Shown here piece after piece: positions 8,031-14,923 of a stretch of DNA of 64,000 nucleotides. Location of the stretch: assembly GCF_017873175.1 (NCBI RefSeq), contig NZ_JAGGJW010000013.1:124001-188000 (forward strand). The letters run 5' to 3'. This DNA is from Neorhizobium petrolearium (lineage in GTDB: Bacteria > Pseudomonadota > Alphaproteobacteria > Rhizobiales > Rhizobiaceae). Below the pieces are notes generated by a model. The model was given only the letters and a program-made list of their open reading frames with translations. It was not told the DNA's origin and ran no database searches. The number at the start of each line of letters is the position of its first letter. The first letter of the stretch is position 1. Both the position numbers and the translations under genes were made by a program.

Positions 8031-8040
8031 TTTTCCTGGG

Positions 8041-8067
8041 GCGAGGCGTGTGTTGAACTCGCCTCGC
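8041..8067 (+). terminator. Hairpin downstream of the MetF-like gene
   Basis: GCGAGGCG (8041-8048) pairs with CGCCTCGC (8060-8067) across an 11-base loop, starting 10 bases after the stop. There is no clear T-run. It is probably a partial terminator before the LysR gene. Confidence 0.5.
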
Positions 8068-8109
8068 ATCCGCTGCCGGGAGGAGTAAGGCAGGGGAGGA
8101 TATCGAGGG

Positions 8110-9360
8110 ATGAACTATCCCAATCTGCGCCACATTCGACTGTTCTGCGCCTGCCTGCGTGCCGGCTCGCTGACGCAGGCTGCCGATATCGTCGGAGTCA
8201 CTCAACCCGCTGCATCGCAAGCGATTTCCCGCCTTGAAGATCTCTTTGGCGCTCGTCTTCTGGAGCGTGGCCCTGGCCATGCCATGGCAACGCCGGAAGG
8301 TCGCGTCGTGCAAGGCCGTTCCCAGCGGGCTCTGGAGCTTATCCATGCCGGCTGTAAGGAACTCCAAGTCGATTCCGGATTGCGCAGTCTGAGTACCGAT
8401 ACACGGCTGACGATCTCTCATCTCAGGGCACTGCAGGCTTTTTCCCAGGCGGGTGGATTTCCTGGGGCGGCACGCATCCTCGAACAGTCTGGAGCCGCGG
8501 TTCAGCGTACGGCGCGCAACGCGGAAGCGATTTTGGGAGTAGGCCTTTTCGAGGCAGACGGAAGGATCACGCGGCTTACCAGCGCCGGTCATGCGGTCGC
8601 CCGATGGGCCGGCCTTTCTCTGAAAGAGCTCGGCAATGCCATGGAGGAGGTGCAGGAGTTGCGCGGCAACTTCGACGGCTTGATATCGATCGGTGCGCTA
8701 CCTATGGCGCGTACGACGATCGTACCCGACGCGATCGCGTTACTGGCTTCCACCTATCCGTTGGCGCGTTTCGAGATCCTGGAGGGCAGCTATGAGCAGC
8801 TTCTCAGCGACCTCGAAATGGGCCATATCGATTTCCTCATCGGCGCTCTCCGCAGCCATGTAGCGACCGCACTGGTTCAAGAACCGCTTTTCGATTTCCG
8901 GCTCGCGGTTGTCGCCGGTGCCGGCCATCCGCTTTTGGACAAGGCGGACGTGTCAATCAACGATCTTGCCGAGTACCCCTGGGTCGTGGCGCGCAAGGGT
9001 ACGCCGAACCGCAGCACGTTCGACGCACTGGCGGCGACGTTTCCGGAAGGGCGACCAAAACAAGGAACTGTAGAGACAGGTTCGCTGACGGCGCTACGCG
9101 GCATTCTCATGCAATCGGATCGATTGGCATTGCTCTCCCGGCATCAGCTCAGGCATGAACTGAAAGCCGGGTTCCTGACGCTCCTGAATTACGAAGTGCC
9201 GGCAATGCCGCTTTCCATCGGGATCACCACGCGCTGTAACTGGCATCCAACCGCCCTCCAGGCGGAATATTTGTCGGCGATCCGCCGGGTCGTTACAGGG
9301 GAGGCGGCGGCGAGTGCCTCAGAGGGAGCGCGTCTATCCACGCTGAAAGCAGCCGAATAG
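8110..9360 (+). CDS. LysR-type regulator with two tandem HTH domains
   Basis: A 416-residue protein, about 110 residues longer than a normal LysR regulator. Residues 5-65 form a standard LysR HTH (GSLTQAADIVGVTQPAASQA). Residues 100-165 repeat the pattern in diverged form (HLRALQAFSQAGGFPGAARI, then QRTARNAEAILGVGLFE). A LysR substrate-binding domain follows from about 190, with PDAIALLASTYPLARFEILEG and later PLFDFRLAVVAGAGHPLL. Start ATG at 8110, with GGGGAGGATATCGAGGG before it. It follows the demethylase and MetF genes on the same strand and may control the aromatic operons. It could bind DNA through one or both HTHs. No frameshift is needed to explain the structure. Confidence 0.85.
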   Translation: MNYPNLRHIRLFCACLRAGSLTQAADIVGVTQPAASQAISRLEDLFGARLLERGPGHAMATPEGRVVQGRSQRALELIHAGCKELQVDSGLRSLSTDTRLTISHLRALQAFSQAGGFPGAARILEQSGAAVQRTARNAEAILGVGLFEADGRITRLTSAGHAVARWAGLSLKELGNAMEEVQELRGNFDGLISIGALPMARTTIVPDAIALLASTYPLARFEILEGSYEQLLSDLEMGHIDFLIGALRSHVATALVQEPLFDFRLAVVAGAGHPLLDKADVSINDLAEYPWVVARKGTPNRSTFDALAATFPEGRPKQGTVETGSLTALRGILMQSDRLALLSRHQLRHELKAGFLTLLNYEVPAMPLSIGITTRCNWHPTALQAEYLSAIRRVVTGEAAASASEGARLSTLKAAE

Positions 9361-9451
9361 CGCCACTTGCCATTGTAGATTTCGTGTTTATCGTTATTTC
9401 CGCTTATGTTCGGCCGTCCGACGTCGCGCCGTTGAAAGAGAGCGGAGCATC

Positions 9452-10231
9452 TTGATAAAGAAGGCCGTCAACAGTCTCGAACGCCTGCAAGCTGTGCTTG
9501 ACGTTTTCACTGAAGACCGTCTGGAATGGACGCCGGAAGAACTGATGGAAGAGCTCGGCTACAGCCGACCGACGCTCTATCGCTATCTGAAAATTCTGAA
9601 GGACCGTGGATTCCTCACGTCGATGCCCAACACCGGATTCACTCTCGGGCCGAGAGTGGTGGAGATGGACTATCTCCTCAGGAAATCCGATAACCTTATC
9701 CTGTCGGGGGCACCGTATTTGCGGAAACTCACCGAGCGGTATGAGTGCACGGCGCTTCTGGTCCGCTGGTACGGGGAGAAGATTCTCTGTGTCGATTCCT
9801 TAAGTTCCAGCCGTGAGGCGATCAGCAGCTATCCCCGCGGCCGGCCGATGCCGCTCAGTCGCGGCGCAATCGGTCGTTCCATCATCGCATTTCTGCCGCG
9901 ACGCAATCTGGTGCCGCTGATCAAGCGCACGCTTCACGAGTGGCAGGCAGCGGGTGTTGGCGACACCGTGGATGCCGTCCTGAACGGACTCAAGTCGGTC
10001 CGCAAGAAGGGGTATGCCGTGGCCTATGGCGAGGTGACGCCGGGCGTTACCGGTTTCGCCGCGCCAATTTTCGATGCCGGCCAAAGCCCTATCGCGAGTT
10101 TTTCCGTGACGATTGCTCAGGATCAAGTCAGGGGTTCCGCCGTAGAGGAGATCGGTCTGGAAGTTCGCCTTGCAGCCGGTGAAATCAGCGCTGCACTCGC
10201 TTCTCACAGGCACAAAATTTTGAGTCAATAA
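9452..10231 (+). CDS. IclR-family transcriptional regulator
   Basis: A 259-residue IclR-type protein with an N-terminal winged HTH (about residues 5-65, including YSRPTLYRYLKILKDRGFL) and a C-terminal GAF-like effector domain (80-250; features GRPMPLSRGAIGRSIIAF and GFAAPIFD). The start is a TTG at 9452 after AGCGGAG. It is followed, 172 bases later, by an ACMSD-like amidohydrolase, which is its most likely target. IclR regulators often control aromatic acid operons. The effector is unknown. Confidence 0.85.
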   Translation: MIKKAVNSLERLQAVLDVFTEDRLEWTPEELMEELGYSRPTLYRYLKILKDRGFLTSMPNTGFTLGPRVVEMDYLLRKSDNLILSGAPYLRKLTERYECTALLVRWYGEKILCVDSLSSSREAISSYPRGRPMPLSRGAIGRSIIAFLPRRNLVPLIKRTLHEWQAAGVGDTVDAVLNGLKSVRKKGYAVAYGEVTPGVTGFAAPIFDAGQSPIASFSVTIAQDQVRGSAVEEIGLEVRLAAGEISAALASHRHKILSQ

Positions 10232-10403
10232 TCTCATATTACAAGAAAATTTATTGACTTTCAGCGAGTGTCTCCGCATCTTGACGCGACGGAGCGTGGC
10301 CGTGACGTTGGCGTATCTCCGCTCGCAGATTTTTCGGAAGCTTCGGCCACTGCACTTTTCGAGTTCGCGGTGCCGCGCGGAGCAAATCAGGAGGAACCAT
10401 TCC

Positions 10404-11417
10404 ATGAAGAAGATCGATATTTTCAATCACATCTGGCCGAAGCCGTTCTTCGATCGCCTGATTGGCTATATCGGCACCATGACGGACGTCACCATGCGCA
10501 GTGGCGCAGTGCCGATGATGACCGACCTCGACCGTCGTTTTCAGGTCATGGACATGTTTGGCGGAGATTATCAGCAAGTCCTGTCGCTCGCGTCGCCGCC
10601 GCTCGAAAAGCTTGCCGGCGCCGAGCGTGCACTTGACCTCGGCCAGATCGGCAACGACTCCATGGCCGAACTCTGCCAGAAATATCCGGAACGCTTCCCT
10701 GCCTTCATCGCCACCGCGCCGATGGAAAATGAAGAATGGATGATGAAGGAAACCAGGCGTTGTATCGAGGATCTCGGTGCCTCCGCCATACAGATCTTCA
10801 CCAACTACAGCGGCAAGCCGCTCGATCTGCCGCAGTTTGAGCCCTTCTTCGAATATATGGCGAAATCCGGCAAGCCGGTCTTCCTGCATCCGTCGCGCGG
10901 CGCAAACTTCCCGGATTACCTCACTGAAGACCGTTCGGAATACGAGATCTTCTGGACCTTCGGCTGGCCATATGAGACCTCGGCGGCCATGGCGCGCCTC
11001 GTCTTCTCGCGTATCTTCGACAAGTACAAAGGCTTGAAGGTCGTCACCCACCATGCCGGGGGAATGGTGCCCTTCTTCGAAGGCCGCGTTGGCGCAGGCT
11101 GGGACCAGATGGGCAAACGCACCTCCGATCGTGACCTTTCGGTCGTGCTGAAGGCGCTGGAGCGGCCGCATTTGGAATACTTCAAGGAATTCTATGCCGA
11201 TACGGCGAGCTTCGGCTCGACCAAGGCCATTGAACACGCGATCGAATTCTTCGGGGAGGACCGCGTCGTGTTCGCATCCGACGCGCCGTTCGACCCGGAA
11301 GGCGGTCCGATGTATATCCGCGAGACCATCAAGGTTCTCGACAACATGAACATCTCCGATGCCACCCGGCAGAAGATCTATGAGGGCAATGCCAAGAAGC
11401 TGCTTGGCCTGAAGTAA
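10404..11417 (+). CDS. Amidohydrolase 2 / ACMSD-like decarboxylase or hydrolase with altered HxH motif
   Basis: A 337-residue TIM-barrel protein of the amidohydrolase-2 (ACMSD) family, which includes aromatic acid decarboxylases, 5-carboxyvanillate decarboxylase LigW and the hydratase LigJ. The usual N-terminal metal pair HxH reads H9-I-W11 here. Other ligand candidates are present: H162 (FLHPSRG), H216/H217 (THHAGG) and D293 (ASDAPFD). GGAGGAACC precedes the ATG at 10404. It is downstream of an IclR gene, and a terminator-like hairpin follows directly, so it forms its own unit. It may act on an aromatic carboxylate feeding the neighbouring ring-cleavage route. The substrate is not known. Confidence 0.78.
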   Translation: MKKIDIFNHIWPKPFFDRLIGYIGTMTDVTMRSGAVPMMTDLDRRFQVMDMFGGDYQQVLSLASPPLEKLAGAERALDLGQIGNDSMAELCQKYPERFPAFIATAPMENEEWMMKETRRCIEDLGASAIQIFTNYSGKPLDLPQFEPFFEYMAKSGKPVFLHPSRGANFPDYLTEDRSEYEIFWTFGWPYETSAAMARLVFSRIFDKYKGLKVVTHHAGGMVPFFEGRVGAGWDQMGKRTSDRDLSVVLKALERPHLEYFKEFYADTASFGSTKAIEHAIEFFGEDRVVFASDAPFDPEGGPMYIRETIKVLDNMNISDATRQKIYEGNAKKLLGLK

Positions 11418-11440
11418 GCGATTACTGTTTGGACCTTCCC

Positions 11441-11473
11441 AAGCGCGCGGATCCCCGGGTCTGCGCGTTTTTC
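11441..11473 (+). terminator. Rho-independent terminator after the amidohydrolase gene
   Basis: AAGCGCGCGGATCC (11441-11454) can pair, with a few G-U pairs, to the segment around 11457-11470 that begins GGGTCTGCGCG. The stem ends in a run of T. It separates the plus-strand amidohydrolase from the convergent minus-strand gene ending at 11472. Confidence 0.65.
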
Positions 11474-12284
11474 ATTCTTCCGGCCCTGCAAGGCGGGCGA
11501 TATAGCGCTCTGCCGACCGGGTGACGATCTCCTGGCCGTTTCTCCGAACATTCTGGTGCGAAAAGGCGCCATAGATGCGTTCGAACGGCCAGGGTGCCAG
11601 CCGCTCGGCAACATCTGCGACTTCCACGGCGCTGAGCGGCAGCATGTTGGGATAGCTCCACATGAAGGAAACATAGTCGGCGCCAGGTGTCACCTGCACG
11701 ATGTCGCCGGCGAACAGCACGCCCTGGCCATCATCGCTTGCCCAATGCAGCATCGTACCGCCGGCGAAATGCCCGCCACCGCGGACAAGCGTTATGACGG
11801 AGGATAGGACAAGTGCATCGTCCTCCCACAGCCGGATGTAATCCGAAGGGCGGCAGACCCACTCCTTGTCGGCGGCATGCAGATAGATTGGCGCATCGAA
11901 GGCCGCAGCCCAATCCTGCATCGTCGTGTAATAATGCGGATGCGAAATGGCGATGGCGCTCAAGCCGCCCAGAGCCTGAACTATCGCCTTCGTGGCATCA
12001 TCGAGTAACGCGATGCAATCCCAAAGCACATTTCCCACCGGGGTCTGAAGCAGCAATGCGCGTTGGTTGATGGCGAAGGCCGGCATGGTCTGGATCGCCA
12101 TGAGGCCAGGCTCGAGCTGGAGCCAAGCGTTGCGATGTGTTCTTGCGAGTTTCTCCGTGGTCGTCCACGCCTGACCGGAAGCAGGGACGTACTGACGTTC
12201 ATCATTGCAGATCGGGCAGGCTGCCGGCGCTTCATTCGTTTCGCCAAAGGACGTGCCGCAAGCGGAGCAGAGAAAAACAGTCAT
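11472..12284 (-). CDS. Zinc-ribbon plus metallo-beta-lactamase-fold protein
   Basis: A 270-residue protein. It opens with a rubredoxin-like zinc ribbon (C6-x2-C9 and C23-x2-C26) and continues with a metallo-beta-lactamase fold. The second domain keeps GGGHFAGGTM and LFAGDIVQV, but the family's HxHxDH motif is reduced to SHPHYYTT, so one zinc site is probably lost or changed. It has its own transcription unit and shares a 187-bp divergent promoter region with the acyltransferase gene. Function unknown. A role as a thioester or lactone hydrolase, or as a degenerate sensor-like protein, would be a guess. Confidence 0.75.
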   Translation of the reverse strand: MTVFLCSACGTSFGETNEAPAACPICNDERQYVPASGQAWTTTEKLARTHRNAWLQLEPGLMAIQTMPAFAINQRALLLQTPVGNVLWDCIALLDDATKAIVQALGGLSAIAISHPHYYTTMQDWAAAFDAPIYLHAADKEWVCRPSDYIRLWEDDALVLSSVITLVRGGGHFAGGTMLHWASDDGQGVLFAGDIVQVTPGADYVSFMWSYPNMLPLSAVEVADVAERLAPWPFERIYGAFSHQNVRRNGQEIVTRSAERYIARLAGPEE

Positions 12285-12471
12285 CGAATCCTCCCTCGTT
12301 ATTGGATCGTGCTGCCAGGAAACAGATAAGAAATGATATTCGCGACAGAAAGAAAAGCGTTGCTTGTCTTATGGACAATCGGGAGGTCCACATTCGCGCT
12401 GATGGATTCATCTTTTCCAAAGGCTCCCGCGGTAAGGTTCGCGCTAATTTTCTTCGCGCACTGAGGATCGG

Positions 12472-13578
12472 ATGACGAGCCCGAAGACGTCACGGCTGCT
12501 GAACCTGGATATCCTGCGCCTCATTTCGGCGCTGATGGTGCTGACGTTCCACTACGGTTTCCGGATGCGGATTTCGGGCGAAGGCGGCGGCTTAGGCTTT
12601 CCGGAACTGGCACCTGTCGCCATGTGGTTCGATACGGGTCTGCTGATCTTCTTCGCGATTTCCGGCTATGTCATCACCATGTCGGCGGAGGGGCGTTCTG
12701 CCTATGATTTTGCTGCGGGGCGTTTCGCCCGGCTCTGGCCGACCTTCATTGTCTGTGCGAGCCTAACGGCCGTCGTGCTTACCATTTGGCCAGTGCCGAC
12801 CATCGATCCCCCAACCGTCGGACAGTGGCTGGCGCATGCTGTGATCATCTCGCGCGGGTTTGGCCATCCATTCCTCGACGGCGCCTATTGGACGATCGCC
12901 TACGAGATGATCTTTTACGGCTGGATCTTCCTGATGATCGCGACGGGCGTTTTCAACCGCAGCTGGCGAGTTGTCGTGATGGCTTGGCTGGCAATTTCCG
13001 TCGTCAACGAGATGACGATCGGCAGCGGTGTGATCCGGAAACTGCTGATCACCGAATATTCCGGATACTTTGCCTTCGGATTGGCGCTTTATAAGACGCA
13101 AAAGCAACTCTCGATGGTGAGCCTCCTTGTGTTGGCTGCGGCTGCCTGTTGGGCGATCGTGACGCCGTTCCTCACCGAGCCGGATTTCGTCGAAATGTAT
13201 GGACTGAACCGGAGCACTTTGGGCCTTGCTTCGATCGGGCCACTGGCGCTCGGCGTGATGGCCTTGTGCGCGACAGCGCCGTCGCTGCGTATCTCGCCAC
13301 CACTGGCGATCGGCCTCGGTGGGCTAACCTACCCGCTCTATCTGCTCCACCAGAACATCGGTTACGCCCTCTTTGCGCATTTCGGCACGGAGCAGAACCG
13401 CTGGGCTGTGGCTCTCATGCTGATTGCGGTCCTGCTTCTCGTCTCTTGGGGGATCGCCGGAACCATCGAGCCAAGGGCGCGGCGGGCAATCATCCGTCTC
13501 TCCCTCCGCTTCAAGGAAGCATTCCTGCGGTTCAAGTCGCGGGATGCCTTCGAAACCCAGCAATCGGTCAAGAAGTAG
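12472..13578 (+). CDS. Acyltransferase family 3 (OafA/NodX-like) membrane protein
   Basis: A 368-residue multi-span protein of the acyltransferase-3 family, which transfers acetyl or other acyl groups to surface sugars. It starts with NLDILRLISALMVLTFHY, whose His in the first membrane segment is the conserved catalytic candidate, then FFAISGYVI and YWTIAYEMIFYGW. About ten hydrophobic segments fill the rest. Start ATG at 12472. It stands alone on the plus strand, with a LysE remnant 12 bases after its stop. The acceptor (exopolysaccharide, LPS or glucan) is unknown. It does not belong obviously to the catabolic operons around it. Confidence 0.82.
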   Translation: MTSPKTSRLLNLDILRLISALMVLTFHYGFRMRISGEGGGLGFPELAPVAMWFDTGLLIFFAISGYVITMSAEGRSAYDFAAGRFARLWPTFIVCASLTAVVLTIWPVPTIDPPTVGQWLAHAVIISRGFGHPFLDGAYWTIAYEMIFYGWIFLMIATGVFNRSWRVVVMAWLAISVVNEMTIGSGVIRKLLITEYSGYFAFGLALYKTQKQLSMVSLLVLAAAACWAIVTPFLTEPDFVEMYGLNRSTLGLASIGPLALGVMALCATAPSLRISPPLAIGLGGLTYPLYLLHQNIGYALFAHFGTEQNRWAVALMLIAVLLLVSWGIAGTIEPRARRAIIRLSLRFKEAFLRFKSRDAFETQQSVKK

Positions 13579-13590
13579 GCCCGGTCGTAG

Positions 13591-13779
13591 TTTCTTTTCC
13601 TGGGCATCGTTCTGGTTTTCGTGGGGTTTGTCTTCGACACGATGCTGGCCTCCGCGGGCTCGGCGCTAGGTCGCTTCCTGAGGTATCATCCTCTGATTCG
13701 GGCTATCCAGAAGTGGATGTTCGCATCGCTGCTGATCGGCTTTGGTGTACGCTTGGCGCTGTCCGGTCGACCGCAATAG
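13591..13779 (+). pseudogene. 3' remnant of a LysE/RhtB-family amino acid exporter gene
   Basis: The frame from 13591 to the TAG at 13777 encodes 62 residues ending in FASLLIGFGVRLALSGRPQ, preceded by RFLRYHPLIRAIQKWM. This matches the C-terminal end of LysE/RhtB transporters (two last membrane helices). A stop codon at 13588-13590 lies directly in front, and no start codon or N-terminal five-sixths is present. The remnant abuts the stop of the convergent LysR gene at 13780. LysR and LysE genes are often paired, so this may be a deletion scar left where the acyltransferase region was joined. Confidence 0.7.
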
Positions 13780-14688
13780 TCAGGCGAAGGCTTTGTGGTT
13801 GGTCCTGAGATAATCCATCAGGTCAGCCGCCGGCTTGGAGAGCGGCCGGCGAAGCGAGGCGATCTGGCGGACGTCGAAGGTCAGATCGTCACCGGCGAAG
13901 TCGAGTTTCGTAAGCTGGCCGCGCTCGATATCGGCGGCGACGCTTCGCTCCAGCGAACAGGCGATGCCGACACCGGCGACCACGAATTCGCGCAGGAACT
14001 GATACTCCGTCGCCTGGGCAGCGACCTTCACATGGCTGACCCCCGCATTGGCGAGCAGTTTCGAGACGCCGCGCCCGAATAGCGAAGAGGGCGGCGGACC
14101 GACGAAATCGTAGCGCGCCACGTCCTGCGGCCTGATCCGCTTGCGGCGGGCGAGCGGGTGTTCGGGGGAGGCGATCAGCACCAGCTTTTCCCGGCCGATG
14201 ATCTCGGCGCGCACGCCGCGCAGGTCTTCGTTCCCTAAAAAACAGCCGACATCGGCGACACCGTCGCGTACTTCGGAAAAAACGTCTTCCTGCTTGCCGA
14301 TTCTGAGGACGAGCTGGATATCCGGCCGAGCAAGCGCGAAGTCGGTGATTTCCTTGCGTAAAACGAAGTTGGCCAGGCTGCGCTGGCAGGACAGCACAAC
14401 CTGCTGGCCGGTCTCGCCGCGGATTTTCACTACCTCGGCCCGCATGTCGTCGGCTTCTGCCAGAAGCTCGCGCGCATGTTGTAACACGCTCCTGCCTATC
14501 TCTGTGAGCAGCGGCTTGCGGCCGCGCCGGCGCAAGAAGATCTGGCCGCCGATTTCCTTCTCGATCGCCATGATATGCGCGCTGACGGAGGGTTGGGCGA
14601 TGCCGAAACGATCCGCGGCGGCCGCGAAGCTTCCCTCCTCGACCACTGCAACCAGGACTTCCATGCGCCGGAGCGTGACATTGAACAT
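13780..14688 (-). CDS. LysR-type regulator, divergent from the hyuAB operon
   Basis: A 302-residue LysR regulator of normal layout. The HTH is near residues 5-65 (GSFAAAADRFGIAQPSVSAH) and the substrate-binding domain runs from about 90 to 295 (EKLVLIASPEHPLARR, and EFVVAGVGIACSLERSV). It is transcribed away from the hyuA gene at 14924 across a 235-bp region holding a perfect 16-bp palindrome 12 bases upstream of this start. This is the classic LysR arrangement of divergent control with autoregulation. The inducer is probably the substrate of the hyuAB operon, which is not known. Confidence 0.87.
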   Translation of the reverse strand: MFNVTLRRMEVLVAVVEEGSFAAAADRFGIAQPSVSAHIMAIEKEIGGQIFLRRRGRKPLLTEIGRSVLQHARELLAEADDMRAEVVKIRGETGQQVVLSCQRSLANFVLRKEITDFALARPDIQLVLRIGKQEDVFSEVRDGVADVGCFLGNEDLRGVRAEIIGREKLVLIASPEHPLARRKRIRPQDVARYDFVGPPPSSLFGRGVSKLLANAGVSHVKVAAQATEYQFLREFVVAGVGIACSLERSVAADIERGQLTKLDFAGDDLTFDVRQIASLRRPLSKPAADLMDYLRTNHKAFA

Positions 14689-14699
14689 GGTGATAACCT

Positions 14700-14715
14700 A
14701 TAGCCTATAGGCTAT
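14700..14715. promoter_or_regulatory. Perfect palindrome ATAGCCTATAGGCTAT, candidate LysR operator
   Basis: A 16-bp exact inverted repeat containing the T-N11-A pattern typical of LysR recognition sites. It lies between the divergent LysR gene and hyuA, close to the LysR start, so binding would also repress the regulator's own gene. Confidence 0.65.
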
Positions 14716-14923
14716 CAAACCTAAAGCCTCCAAACCCGTTGCTAGTTATCGTTCGAATGGATCAAATGCTGTTCGAGGACGAGGAACGACATGGAACATT
14801 CTGATTTGGGAGCCTGACGGGATCACCGTCAGCCGGAGCGTTCTTGTCGCCTGAGGCCGAGGTTTCGGCCAATCCCTGAAGAGACAGCATTCCGCGCGCC
14901 GTGGCGTGCGGACAGGAGGACGT

